A model generated the notes under the pieces. That model had not been told where the DNA came from, made no database searches, and was given only the letters and a program-made list of their open reading frames with translations. A DNA stretch of 46,079 bases, taken from an uncultured Myxococcales bacterium (GTDB lineage Bacteria; Myxococcota_A; UBA9042). The stretch lies in contig CAITYF010000175.1 of the NCBI GenBank assembly GCA_903896545.1, positions 1 through 46,079 on the forward strand, given 5' to 3'. Positions 9,801-19,000 of this stretch are shown one piece after another (position 1 is the stretch's first letter; each line of letters opens with the position of its first letter). Made by a program: the position numbers and the translations under genes.

Positions 9801-12800
9801 GACGCGAGCGCGCACCTCTGCCTCGCTCCGACTTGCACCGACAAAGTGAAGAACGGCGATGAAAGCGGCCTTGACTGCGGTGGGTCCTGCCCGACCTGTG
9901 CCGACGGCCAAAACTGCCTGCTCATCAGCGACTGCACGTCCGGCGTGTGCACCGGCGGCGTCTGTCAGGTTCCGACCTGCACCGACAACGTCAAGAACGG
10001 CAGCGAGTCAGCCAAGGATTGCGGCGGCTCTTGCTCGCCCTGCGCCGACGGCGCGACGTGCCAGACCAAGGACGACTGCGTCAGCGGTGTGTGCACCGGT
10101 GGCGTCTGCCAAGTGCCGACATGCACCGACCAGGTCAAGAACGGCAACGAAACGGACGTCGACTGCGGCGCGAACTGCCCGGTTTGCAGCGCTGGCAAGA
10201 CGTGCAACCTCGCGTCCGAGTGCGACGCCGGCGTGTGCGTCAACCACGTCTGTCAGGCGCCGAGTTGCAACGACGGCGTGAAGAACGGTCTGGAAGACAC
10301 CATTGACTGCGCCGACGAGAACGTCTGCTCGCAGGATTTGTGTGCTGTCGAAACGGGTTGCGCGCATCCCGCGGTTCTCGCGGGAACCACGTGCGACGAC
10401 GGTAAGTCATGCACGACGCCGGACGCGTGTGTGTCGACGACGTGCGTAGGCACGGTCTCGTGCGACGACGGCGACGCGTGCACTGCGGACAGCTGCGACG
10501 CGCAGGGCATCTGCCAACACATCGCCACGACGGGCAACACCTGCAGCGACGGCGATGCGTGCACGCAGGTGGACACGTGCCAAGCGGGCGTTTGCGTGGG
10601 TGCGAACCCGGTTGTGTGCACGGCGCTCGACCAATGCCACGTCGCCGGTACGTGCGACAGCGCGACGGGCACCTGCTCGAATCCGAACAAGGACGACGGC
10701 GCGGCGTGCAACGACGACAACGCCTGCACGCAAAGCGACACGTGCCAGATGGGCGCCTGTGTCGGCAACAGCCCGGTGGTCTGCACCGCGCTTGACCCAT
10801 GCCACGTCGCGGGCACGTGCGACCCCGCGAACGGCACCTGCTCGAACCCGAACCAGGAGAACGGCTCGACATGCACGGACGGCGACGCGTGCACCCAGAC
10901 CGACACGTGCCAAGCGGGCGCGTGCGTCGGCAGCAACCCGGTCGTGTGCAGTGCGCTCGACCAATGTCATGTCGCGGGAACGTGCGACTCCGGCACAGGC
11001 GTTTGCACCAACCCGATTAAGCAAGACGGCGCGACGTGCACAGACGGCGACGGTTGCACGCAGACGGACACCTGCCAAGCCGGCGCGTGCGTCGGCGCCA
11101 ACCCGGTCGTGTGTGAGGCGTTGGACCAGTGCCATGTTGCTGGCGCCTGCGCTGTTGCGACCGGACTCTGCTCCAACCCCGCCAAGGTCGACGGCACGAC
11201 CTGCACCGACGGCGACGCCTGCACGCAGATTGACACGTGTCAGCTCGGCGCGTGCGTCGGCGCCAGCCCGGTCGTCTGCACCGCGCTCGACCAGTGCCAT
11301 GACGCGGGAACGTGCGACGTCGGCACAGGCGTGTGCGCGAACCCGAACAAGAGCGACGGCTCGACGTGCACCGACGGCGACGCTTGCACCCAGACCGACA
11401 CGTGCCAAGCGGGCTCCTGCAAAGGCAACAACCCGGTTGTGTGCAAGGCGTTGGACCAATGCCATGACGCGGGCACGTGTGACGTCAGCAGCGGCGTTTG
11501 CTCCAATCCGGCCAAGGAAGATGGCGCGACGTGCACCGACGGCGATGCCTGCACGCAGACTGATACTTGCCTGTCCGGGGCCTGTCAGGGCGCAAACCCA
11601 GTCGTCTGCACGATGCTCGACCAGTGCCACGTCGTGGGAACGTGCGATGCCGGCACCGGCGTTTGCTCGAACCCGAACAAGGAAGACGGCGTGACGTGCA
11701 ACGACGGCAACGCGTGCACGCAGTCGGACACTTGCCAGAGCGGCTCGTGCCAAGGCAGCAGCCCGATCCTCTGTGTGGCGCTTGATCAGTGCCACGATGT
11801 GGGTACATGCGACGCCAGCACCGGCGCCTGCTCCAACCCGGCCAAAGCCGACGGCGCGAGCTGCGCCGACGGCAATGCCTGCACGCAGAGCGACACGTGT
11901 CAGGCCGGTTCATGTCAGGGCAGTAATCCGGTTGTCTGTGCGGCGCTCGATCAGTGCCACGACGCCGGCTCGTGCGACATCAGCACCGGCGGCTGCACCA
12001 ATCCAGCCAAAGCCGACGGCGCGACGTGCACCGACGGCGACGGCTGCACCACGCTAGACACGTGCCAAGCCGGCATCTGTCAGAGCGGGACCGCCGTCGT
12101 CTGCGCAGCGCTCGACCAGTGCCACATCGCGGGAACCTGCGACTCCAGCACCGGGTCATGCAGCAACCCCACGAAGACCGATGGTACGACGTGCTCGGAT
12201 GCCAACGCGTGCACGCAGTCGGATACCTGCCAAGCGGGCGCGTGTGTCGGTGACAGCCCCGTGGCATGCAGCGCATTGGACCAGTGCCACAACGCGGGGA
12301 CGTGCGACACAATCACGGGCGCTTGCACCAACCCGAACAAAACCAACGGCACGACGTGCAACGACGGCAACTTGTGCACGCAGACCGACACCTGCCAATC
12401 GGGCACGTGCAGCGGTGCGAGCCCGGTAATTTGCACGGCGCAGGACACCTGCCACGCGATCGGCACGTGCGACACCGCGTCGGGCACTTGCTCCAAGCCG
12501 GCCAAGTCTGACGGCGCGGCGTGCACGGTAGCTACGGTGTCTGGTACTTGCCTCGCGGGCGGCTGCATGGCGTGCGGCGACGGCATCATCGAAGGCACGG
12601 AAGTGTGTGACGACTCCAACAAGGTCGCCGGCGACGGTTGTTCCGCGACGTGTGCGGTTGAAGCGAACTGGGCGTGCGTCGGAACCGGTCCGAGCGTCTG
12701 CGACGGTGTATGCGGTGACGGCGTGGTGAAGGGCACGGAGAAGTGCGACGACGGCAATATTGCGGCCGGCGACGGTTGCAGCGCGATTTGCAAGTATGAA

Positions 12801-15395
12801 ATCGTCAAGGAGATTGAAGCGAACAGCACGTGTGCGACGGCGAACGGCCCCTACACCATCAAGCCCGGCGCGATTGGAACACTGATTAGCGGCGGCTTCA
12901 GTCCTGCCACGGATCAGGATTGGTACATCTTCACCATCCCGAACTACGCCGACGTGAGCTTTGAGACGTTCGATTCAGCAGGTATTGGCACGTGCGCGTC
13001 CCCGGTGGACACGGAACTCCAACTGTACAAGGGGGATTGCACGACCACATTCTCGACCGTTCAGGACCAAGGCGGCATCGGCAATTGCTCGTTGCTCAAC
13101 CCGACGACTCAGGCAGTGATGGGCCATATGGCGCCGGGCACCTACGTGCTCAAGGTGTACAACTGGTCCTCAACGAGCGTTTATAATTACCAACTGCAAG
13201 CCAAGTACATCGCGCTGTGCGGCGACGGCGTGAAGGCTGGCACGGAAGAGTGCGACGGCGGCGCGACGTGTGGCACCGACTGCAAGCTGCTTCCGGTTTG
13301 TGGCGACGGCGTGAAGTCGGGCACCGAGACCTGCGATGACGGCAACACCGTCAGCGGCGACGGTTGCAGCGCGACCTGCGTGCTGGAGACGACGCCGGAA
13401 ACCGAGACAAACAACACGTGCGCAACGGCCAACAACTTTACCATCAACCAGGGCGCGATCGGCACCCTCGTCGCAGGTACCTACACGGGCGGTACGGCGG
13501 ACACGGACTGGTACAAATTCACGCTCCCGGTCTACGCCGACGTGAGCTTTGAATCCTTCGACGGCAACGGTCCGGGCACGTGTGTTGGGCTGGACAGCGT
13601 TCTGACGCTCTACAAGTCAGATTGCACGACTTCGGTCGGCACCGACGATGACACAGGAATCAACCTGTGCTCACTCATGAATCCGACCAACGTAACGGCG
13701 CTGGGCCACCTTGCGCCAGGCACCTACACGCTCAAGGCGACCGCGCTGACGTCTACAACGACCTACAACTACCTCATTCAGGCGAAGTACATCGCCTATT
13801 GCGGTGACGGTGTGAAGGCGGGAACGGAGGAATGCGATGGTGGCGCGACGTGCGGCGCGGATTGCAAGGTTCTGCCGGTCTGCGGCGACGGCGTGAAACA
13901 AGCGGGCGAGACGTGCGACGACGGCAATACGACGGCGGGCGACGGCTGCAGTGCGACGTGCCTGTTGGAAACGAGCCCGGAAACGGAGCCAAACAGCACG
14001 TGCGCGACGGCGAACGGTCCCTACACGATCAAGGCGGGGGCCATTGGCACACTGATTACCGGGGCGTTTTCGCCGTCGGGCGATCAGGATTGGTACGCGT
14101 TCACCGTTCCGAACTACGCCGATCTCAGCTTCGAGACATTCGACTCGACGGCTCTGGGTAGCTGCGCTCCGACGTCAGTCGACACGGTGATTCAGCTTTA
14201 CAAGTCCGATTGTGCGACGGCGTTTTCGACCTCGCAGGATCAAGGAGGCGTTGGCAATTGCTCGAAGCTCTACCCGACGAGCCAGGCCGTCATGGGGCAC
14301 GTACCGCCCGGAACGTACTACTTGAAGGTGTACGACTTTAACGGCACCGGAACGTACAGCTACCAGATCCAAGCGAAGTACATTGCGCTCTGCGGCGACG
14401 GCGTGAAGGCTGGCACCGAAGAGTGCGACGGCAGCGCGACTTGCGGGACGGATTGCCGAATTCTCCCGGTCTGCGGCGACAGCGTGAAGCAGACGGCCGA
14501 GCAGTGCGACGACGGCAACGCGGTCGCGGGCGACGGCTGCAGTGCGACGTGCCAGTGGGAGACGATTGCGGAAGTGGAGCCGAACAACACAACCGCGAAT
14601 GCGGACACCAACGCGACCAACAACCCGCAGTTCCTCATCAACAGCAACCGCAACATCACGGGTGCGATGACAGGCACTACGGACAAGGACATCTTCAAGG
14701 TCGTCATCGCCGCGAACAACACGGTCATCCGTGCGGAAACGTTCGACTCGAGTGGGTTGGATTGCCGAACCGCGGCACCGTACAGCATGTCGGCGCACAA
14801 CCTGCGCATTTTGAACAGCGCAGGAACGACGATCGTCTCGGATACCGCAAGCAGCGGCATTGGCACTTGCGCGTCGCTCGCCTACCGGTTGGACGCGGGA
14901 ACGTACTACATCCAGGTGGACAAGACGGCGGCGCTCGCGGCCTACTTCCTGCGCGTCTGGTTCCCGGCGGGCAACGGCAGCGAAGTGGAGCCGAATGAGA
15001 CGTACGCGACGGCAACCGCGGACGCAGGACGCACCACGCACATCTTCGGCGGGCACCAGGTGGCGACGGACACCGATTACTTTGCGATTACCGTGGTGGC
15101 GGGAGCCTCCATCCGCGTCGAGACCATTGAAGGCGACACAAGCGAGACGTGCGAAAGCAGCGGCATCGACTCCACGATCAGCTTCTACGGTCCCACTGGC
15201 ACGTTGATCACCTCGGACGGCGACACGGGGCGTGGCTTCTGTTCGCAGCTGGATGGCACTGGTTCGACCTCGCTCAACAGCGGGCTGCACAATCTGGCGG
15301 CTGGCACGTACTACATCGCCGTAACCTCTTACACCACATCGGCGACGGCCGGGAATCAGTTCAACTACCGCCTCGTGGTCGACGTCAGCTTCTAG
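6828..15395 (+). CDS. giant Cys-rich repeat lipoprotein with C-terminal PPC domains
   Basis: The GTG at 6828 is preferred because GAGG lies five bases upstream and a positively charged n-region follows. It gives 2855 residues. The lipobox LTAC places the acylated Cys at residue 47. Next come an Asp/Ala-rich linker (to about 150), a carboxypeptidase-regulatory-like beta domain (about 155-245), CxDxxPCTxDxC repeats (about 245-660), ten full KNGxETDVDCGG repeats (about 661-1165), twelve 55-residue DQCHxAGTCD repeats (about 1265-1915), DUF4215 repeats, and five pre-peptidase C-terminal-like beta domains with TDxDWYxF-type strands (about 1990-2855), some spaced by DUF4215 units. These are modules of secreted or surface adhesin-like proteins. 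No enzymatic domain is visible. Disulfides are expected to make it a stiff rod anchored in the outer membrane. The function is unknown. Confidence 0.88.
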   Translation: MRRSLLRNFACLNSPLAGRRAEDVLRRPNRAQSLSVILLAALALTACAGTKTTTPGEEADVLLDSLGDVGSLPDGLADTIGLDGAGLDTVSKDAGTDAIPPPDADADDDALADGTDLDGVDLDATDADATDLETADATDSETADGSDADAVATPLGCLTVTVKSTAGDAVNGATVTLNGLPAELTATGMTGADGTACFAVPVKTEVGIVAEAPGLGQDGGVVLYTLTSAVATCGTADVCQAQSVVLKPFTGNCTNNAECADNNPCTADVCDPTVGCTNEKLPNGFECTDGDACTVGDACEVGVCTSGKPANCDDSDACTNDSCDASGSCVHDSTPGASCDDGLACTENDVCGAQGCAGTSKCADDNVCTDDSCTVDGCSNLPNTATCTDNNACTSEDVCSGGGCVGTYACDDNNPCTDDACDPTNGCSNAPNLAPCDDGMPCTTGEACAAGVCGAGLNACEDNNPCTTDGCDAAGACVNTLTLNAPCDDGDKCTSGDLCGSAGCSAGEATNCSDGNACTADNCDSKTGCANPALVSTSCDDGNPCSSGDACVDGSCTAGSPTVCSSDNPCLTAFCEVGAGGCTTKAAGGTSCDDKNACTSADSCDTAGACSVSQSTVCSDGKSCTADSCDPTTGCVFTPTPGAACNGSDLCGADGDCHPASCGDKAKDGDESDVDCGGSCSECDTGLTCNLGKDCVSGVCSGGICAAPACNDGVKNGVETGVDCGTAPCALCTAGGGCDTGANCDKGFCIANVCTDPTCIDKSKNGNETDVDCGGSCTGCTTGQGCGLPADCTSSVCTTSSCQAPSCADDVKNGDETDVDCGGSCGACSDSLTCLVPGDCASNVCTNKKCQVPGCTDQVKNGLETGTDCGGACTKCADGIGCKTPDDCVSGVCDGSGLCAVPACNDNVKNGAETGVDCGGVCAQKCSTGNACIVAGDCTSGVCTGAVCQAPTCDDNVGNGTETGKDCGGSCPKCGTGPGCNGASDCQSEVCDASAHLCLAPTCTDKVKNGDESGLDCGGSCPTCADGQNCLLISDCTSGVCTGGVCQVPTCTDNVKNGSESAKDCGGSCSPCADGATCQTKDDCVSGVCTGGVCQVPTCTDQVKNGNETDVDCGANCPVCSAGKTCNLASECDAGVCVNHVCQAPSCNDGVKNGLEDTIDCADENVCSQDLCAVETGCAHPAVLAGTTCDDGKSCTTPDACVSTTCVGTVSCDDGDACTADSCDAQGICQHIATTGNTCSDGDACTQVDTCQAGVCVGANPVVCTALDQCHVAGTCDSATGTCSNPNKDDGAACNDDNACTQSDTCQMGACVGNSPVVCTALDPCHVAGTCDPANGTCSNPNQENGSTCTDGDACTQTDTCQAGACVGSNPVVCSALDQCHVAGTCDSGTGVCTNPIKQDGATCTDGDGCTQTDTCQAGACVGANPVVCEALDQCHVAGACAVATGLCSNPAKVDGTTCTDGDACTQIDTCQLGACVGASPVVCTALDQCHDAGTCDVGTGVCANPNKSDGSTCTDGDACTQTDTCQAGSCKGNNPVVCKALDQCHDAGTCDVSSGVCSNPAKEDGATCTDGDACTQTDTCLSGACQGANPVVCTMLDQCHVVGTCDAGTGVCSNPNKEDGVTCNDGNACTQSDTCQSGSCQGSSPILCVALDQCHDVGTCDASTGACSNPAKADGASCADGNACTQSDTCQAGSCQGSNPVVCAALDQCHDAGSCDISTGGCTNPAKADGATCTDGDGCTTLDTCQAGICQSGTAVVCAALDQCHIAGTCDSSTGSCSNPTKTDGTTCSDANACTQSDTCQAGACVGDSPVACSALDQCHNAGTCDTITGACTNPNKTNGTTCNDGNLCTQTDTCQSGTCSGASPVICTAQDTCHAIGTCDTASGTCSKPAKSDGAACTVATVSGTCLAGGCMACGDGIIEGTEVCDDSNKVAGDGCSATCAVEANWACVGTGPSVCDGVCGDGVVKGTEKCDDGNIAAGDGCSAICKYEIVKEIEANSTCATANGPYTIKPGAIGTLISGGFSPATDQDWYIFTIPNYADVSFETFDSAGIGTCASPVDTELQLYKGDCTTTFSTVQDQGGIGNCSLLNPTTQAVMGHMAPGTYVLKVYNWSSTSVYNYQLQAKYIALCGDGVKAGTEECDGGATCGTDCKLLPVCGDGVKSGTETCDDGNTVSGDGCSATCVLETTPETETNNTCATANNFTINQGAIGTLVAGTYTGGTADTDWYKFTLPVYADVSFESFDGNGPGTCVGLDSVLTLYKSDCTTSVGTDDDTGINLCSLMNPTNVTALGHLAPGTYTLKATALTSTTTYNYLIQAKYIAYCGDGVKAGTEECDGGATCGADCKVLPVCGDGVKQAGETCDDGNTTAGDGCSATCLLETSPETEPNSTCATANGPYTIKAGAIGTLITGAFSPSGDQDWYAFTVPNYADLSFETFDSTALGSCAPTSVDTVIQLYKSDCATAFSTSQDQGGVGNCSKLYPTSQAVMGHVPPGTYYLKVYDFNGTGTYSYQIQAKYIALCGDGVKAGTEECDGSATCGTDCRILPVCGDSVKQTAEQCDDGNAVAGDGCSATCQWETIAEVEPNNTTANADTNATNNPQFLINSNRNITGAMTGTTDKDIFKVVIAANNTVIRAETFDSSGLDCRTAAPYSMSAHNLRILNSAGTTIVSDTASSGIGTCASLAYRLDAGTYYIQVDKTAALAAYFLRVWFPAGNGSEVEPNETYATATADAGRTTHIFGGHQVATDTDYFAITVVAGASIRVETIEGDTSETCESSGIDSTISFYGPTGTLITSDGDTGRGFCSQLDGTGSTSLNSGLHNLAAGTYYIAVTSYTTSATAGNQFNYRLVVDVSF
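8811..10330 (+). repeat. ten full copies plus one partial of a ~48-codon KNGxETDVDCGG repeat
   Basis: The units run from CGDKAKDGDESDVDCGG near 8811 to a degraded last copy (KNGLEDTIDCADENVC) near 10330. Each has about ten cysteines in the pattern C-D-x-KNG-x-E-x-DCGG-C-C-G-C-DC-VC-C. Lengths vary by one or two codons, unlike the next array. The coding frame is preserved throughout. Confidence 0.85.
10540..12570 (+). repeat. tandem array of 165-bp coding repeats (DQCHxAGTCD units)
   Basis: Twelve copies of a 55-codon unit begin with ALDQCH or a close variant at about 10623, 10788, 10953, 11118, 11283, 11448, 11613, 11778, 11943, 12108, 12273 and 12438. The spacing is exactly 165 bases with no insertion or deletion. 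A half unit precedes the first copy and the last is truncated. Strict length conservation with scattered, often third-position changes suggests recent amplification or ongoing homogenisation. Confidence 0.88.
13218..14470 (+). repeat. ~0.59-kb tandem duplication of DUF4215 + PPC-like module
   Basis: The block beginning CGDGVKAGTEECDG occurs at about 13218, 13800 and 14392, with spacings of about 582 and 592 bases. In the two full units it is followed by a second Cys cluster and a PPC-like beta domain ending in QAKYIA; the third copy marks the junction to a more diverged domain. These units are long direct repeats within the lipoprotein gene and could recombine. Confidence 0.75.
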
Positions 15396-15495
15396 AGATC
15401 CGCGCTCCGAAGTTCGCCCCGCATTCCAAGCGTTCGTCGCGCGGGCACTAGGCTTTTGGCCAAAGATGGGGCGCGCCGCCCGAAACCCCGCGCCC

Positions 15496-15511
15496 GCACG
15501 CGGCCGCGTGC
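15496..15511 (+). terminator. palindrome followed by a short T-run, possible terminator
   Basis: GCACGCGGCCGCGTGC is a perfect 16-base palindrome that folds as a GC stem with a four-base loop. It is followed by CTTTC. It lies about 100 bases after the stop of the giant lipoprotein gene. The T-run is short, so termination is plausible but not certain. Confidence 0.4.
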
Positions 15512-15897
15512 TTTCAGTACGGCGCAACAGCCAGTTTTTGATGCGGTGCGAACTTGAGAAGCGCCGTGCTAGCGGCTGCCCCGTTTCCTGACGGTTCTGG
15601 GCGAATCCGTCCGATCGCGCGGCCAGTCCGCCTCTCGTTACGCTCGGTGGCGGTCGGCGGCCAGCAAGCTGGCCATGCTTGGGCGAGGGACCCAACCCCC
15701 CGGACGGGCGCACGCCGTTTTCGCGGCGATCCGATCGGCAAACGAGAATCATCAAATAAATCGGCATCATATGGGACCATGTTGGTCCGGATTCGGTCGG
15801 TGCGGCGCGTGAATGCACACCCACTCGTTGGCCCCAAAAAGCCTTGCTCTGTGCGCTTTTCCGCTGCCGAGGCGCGGCGAATTCGGCGCGAACAGTT

Positions 15898-15926
15898 TTG
15901 ACAGGCTCAAGCTGGATATTTACACT
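15898..15926 (+). promoter_or_regulatory. sigma-70-type promoter for the DUF4215-OmpA gene
   Basis: A consensus -35 (TTGACA, 15898-15903) is followed after exactly 17 bases by TACACT (15921-15926), four of six matches to the -10 consensus. The start of transcription would be near 15933, giving an mRNA leader of about 110 bases before the ATG at 16045. Confidence 0.55.
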
Positions 15927-16044
15927 TCTACACCTTGCGGGTGGGTATCGGGCATGCGGATGCCCCGGCCGACCAAACCATTCTCAACGGTCACGAACGT
16001 GCGCGAAGGCGGCGGCGGACCTGTCTTGTCTTGCGGAGTCCCTC

Positions 16045-19000
16045 ATGTCGTCTTGCGCCGTCCGTTTCTCGCGTGCCTTTGCCTTGCGGGCCGGTCTCGT
16101 GTTCTTGTTGCTCGGCACGAGCGCCTCAGCCTGGGCCAAGCCAACACTCTGCGGCGACGGCGTGTGGAATTCGGGCATCGAGGACTGCGATGACGGCAAC
16201 ACGGCCGACGGCGACGGATGCAGCAGTGCTTGCAAAATCGAAGCTGGCTACGCGTGCTCAAACTCGGTGAACCTCAACACGGGGTCGAACGGCGCGGGTG
16301 GCGTGTTTGCGCCCGGCGCCGATGACGTCCTCTGGACGTGGTCCGACACGTTGGGCTCTGGTGGCACGTCGGCCAAAGTCATCGGCCAGTGCAACATCGC
16401 ATGGATGACGTCGCCGTTCGCTGGCGCCGATTGGATCAGCCGCAACCCCGACTGCCTCACCGCGCCGAGCGACGCGATCACCTACTACTCGGCGACGTTT
16501 GATATCGCCAACGCTACCGCCGCGAAGACGATGACGCTCGCCGGCACGATGTGGGCGGACAACAGCGTTGCTGACATCTACGTCAACGGCGTCAAGACCG
16601 GCGTGAACGGTTCGGACTTCAAGGGGCCCGGTCAGGCGTTTGGCGCATGGCCGTCGACGCTCTACCAGGCCGGCACGAACACCATCACGTTCGGCGTCTA
16701 CAACGCCGTTGGCGGCAGCGGCCCGACCGACAACCCCGACGGTCTTCTCGTCGTGGTGCCCAAAGCGTTCGGCGGCGGCTCGGTCTGCCAGCTCGCCTGC
16801 GGTGACGGCTCGATCGAGGAAGGCGAGACCTGCGACGACGGCAACAAGACGGCGCACGACGGCTGCAGCGCGACCTGCCAGAAGGAATGCGGCAATGGCT
16901 ACTGGGAAGGCAACGAGGAATGCGATGACAAGAACACCACGGACGGTGACGGCTGCTCGCACGCGTGCAAGATTGAATCGGGCTTCGCTTGCAAGAACTC
17001 GTTGAACTTCAATACGGGTTCGAACGGCGCAGGCGGCAAAGCCACCGCGGGCACTGACGACCCGATCTGGTCGTGGTCGGCGACGGCCGGTGGCACAACC
17101 ACTCCGGCGAAAGTGGTCGAGAACTGCGCGGCTGGCGCCTGGGTGGATGCGCCTGCCGCCGCGAATTGGATCAACCGCTATGGCTGTGCAGTCGATTCGC
17201 CGGCGGACGCCGACACGTACTACATCGCGACCCTCAAGCTGTCTTCGAACGTTGCCGTCGCCCAGCAGACCGTGCTCGCCGGTACCGTTTGGGCCGACAA
17301 CTACATCACAGACGTTCTGGTCAACGGCATCTCCACCAAACTTAGCGGAACCAACTTCAACGGTTCAGGCCTGGACTTCGGCAAGTGGCCGAGCACGCTG
17401 TATCAGGCGGGCAGCAACACAATCACGGTCATCGTCCATAACGGAATCGCCAGTGGCGGCGGCATCAATCCGGACGGCCTGTTGGTCTCGGTGCCGGGCG
17501 CGTTCGGCGGTGGCTCGGTCTGTCAGCCGGCGTGCGGCGACGGTACGGTGGAAGCTGGCGAAGAATGCGACGACGGCAACAACAACAACGACGACGCGTG
17601 TCTCAACACCTGCGTTGCCGCCACGTGCGGCGACGGATTCCAGGGCCCAGGTGAGACCTGCGACGACAAGAACAAAGTCGATGGCGACGGCTGCGACTCC
17701 AACTGCAAAGCGACCGGCTGCGGCAATGGCGTCAAGACGAGCGGCGAAGCGTGTGATGACGGCAACAAGGTCGAAGGCGATGGCTGCGACAGCAACTGCA
17801 CCGCGAGCGCTTGTGGCAACAACATCCAGGGTGGCAGCGAAGCGTGCGACGACGGCAACACGACCAGCGGCGACGGCTGCGATAGCAATTGCTCGCTGAC
17901 CGGGTGCGGCAACGGCGTCAAGACGGCCGGCGAGGCCTGCGATGACGGCAACAACACAAGCGGCGACGGCTGCAGCACGTTGTGTGCGGTGGAAAAGTGC
18001 GGCGACGGCGTCTACGAGACCGGCGAAGAATGCGATGACGGCAACAAGACCGACGGCGACGGCTGCGACACGACGTGCAAGATCGAGAGCGGCTACGGCT
18101 GCAAGAATGCACCGAACATCAACACAGGTTCGGTCGGCGCCGGCTTGGCGGCCAAGATCGGCGACAACGACCTGACCTGGACGTGGTCCGAGACGCTGGG
18201 CGGCACAACGAGCGCGGCGCATGTCGCGGGCAACTGCGCGCCGGGCGCGTGGGTCGATGCGCCTGCGGGCACGCACTGGGTCAACCGCTACGGATGCGGC
18301 ATCTCGACGCCGGGCAACACCGACACGTTCTACAGTGCGACGTTCGAGATCGCCAGCGCGGCGGCGGCGGCCAGCACGGTGTTGAACGGCACCGTGTGGG
18401 CAGACAACTACATCACCGACGTGCTGGTCAACGGCACGAGCACCGGCTTCCACGGCACCAACTTTGACGGCCCCGGATTGAGCTTCGGTTCCTGGCCGTC
18501 CTCCCTGTACAAGGCCGGCACCAACAAGATCACCGTGGTTGTGCACAACAGCGTGGGGAGCGCAGTGAACCCGGACGGTCTGCTCGTCAGCCTGCCGAAC
18601 GCGTTCGGCGCGGGCTCGGTGTGCGCGAAGCTCTGTGGCGACGGCGCGGTTGAGGTGGGTGAAACCTGTGACGATGGCAACCTGCTCGACAACGACGGCT
18701 GCAGCAGCACCTGTCAGACCCAGAGCGACTGGTTCTGCGCGGGCGGTCCGTCCAAGTGCGTGTTCCCGGTCTGCGGTAACCACGTGCTCGAAGGCACCGA
18801 ACAGTGCGATGACGGCAACAAGTCCTCCAACGACGGTTGCTCCGCGGGCTGCGCCATCGAATTGCCGCCGGCGTGTGGCAACGGGACCCAGGACTCCGGC
18901 GAAGCGTGCGACGATGGCAACAAGGTCAACGGCGACGCCTGCGATGACAACTGCACCCTCACGGCTTGCGGCAACGGCATCCTGACGAACGGTGAAGGGT

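Larger units (their letters stand above)
15396..16044. other. 650-bp gene-free spacer between the two giant genes
   Basis: No supported gene is present. From left to right it holds the palindrome at 15496-15511, a copy of TGGGCGAATCCGTCCG at about 15598 that recurs near 34141, an AT-richer patch at 15748-15772, a perfect ggacca-tgt-tggtcc hairpin at 15774-15788, and the promoter at 15898-15926. An in-frame extension of the downstream gene to 15844 has no signal peptide at its start and was not used. Confidence 0.55.

Noticed and set aside
7496..9911. Long minus-strand frames opposite the Cys-rich lipoprotein (557 and 700 residues)
   Set aside because: They are low-complexity antisense shadows produced by the GC-rich repeat codons; no domain, signal or ribosome site.
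10540..12570. CRISPR-like regularly spaced repeats
   Set aside because: The 165-bp units are coding, in frame and without unique spacers; they are protein repeats.
15844..16044. Upstream extension of the DUF4215-OmpA gene to 15844
   Set aside because: It would put the promoter inside the coding region and bury the signal peptide 67 residues in.
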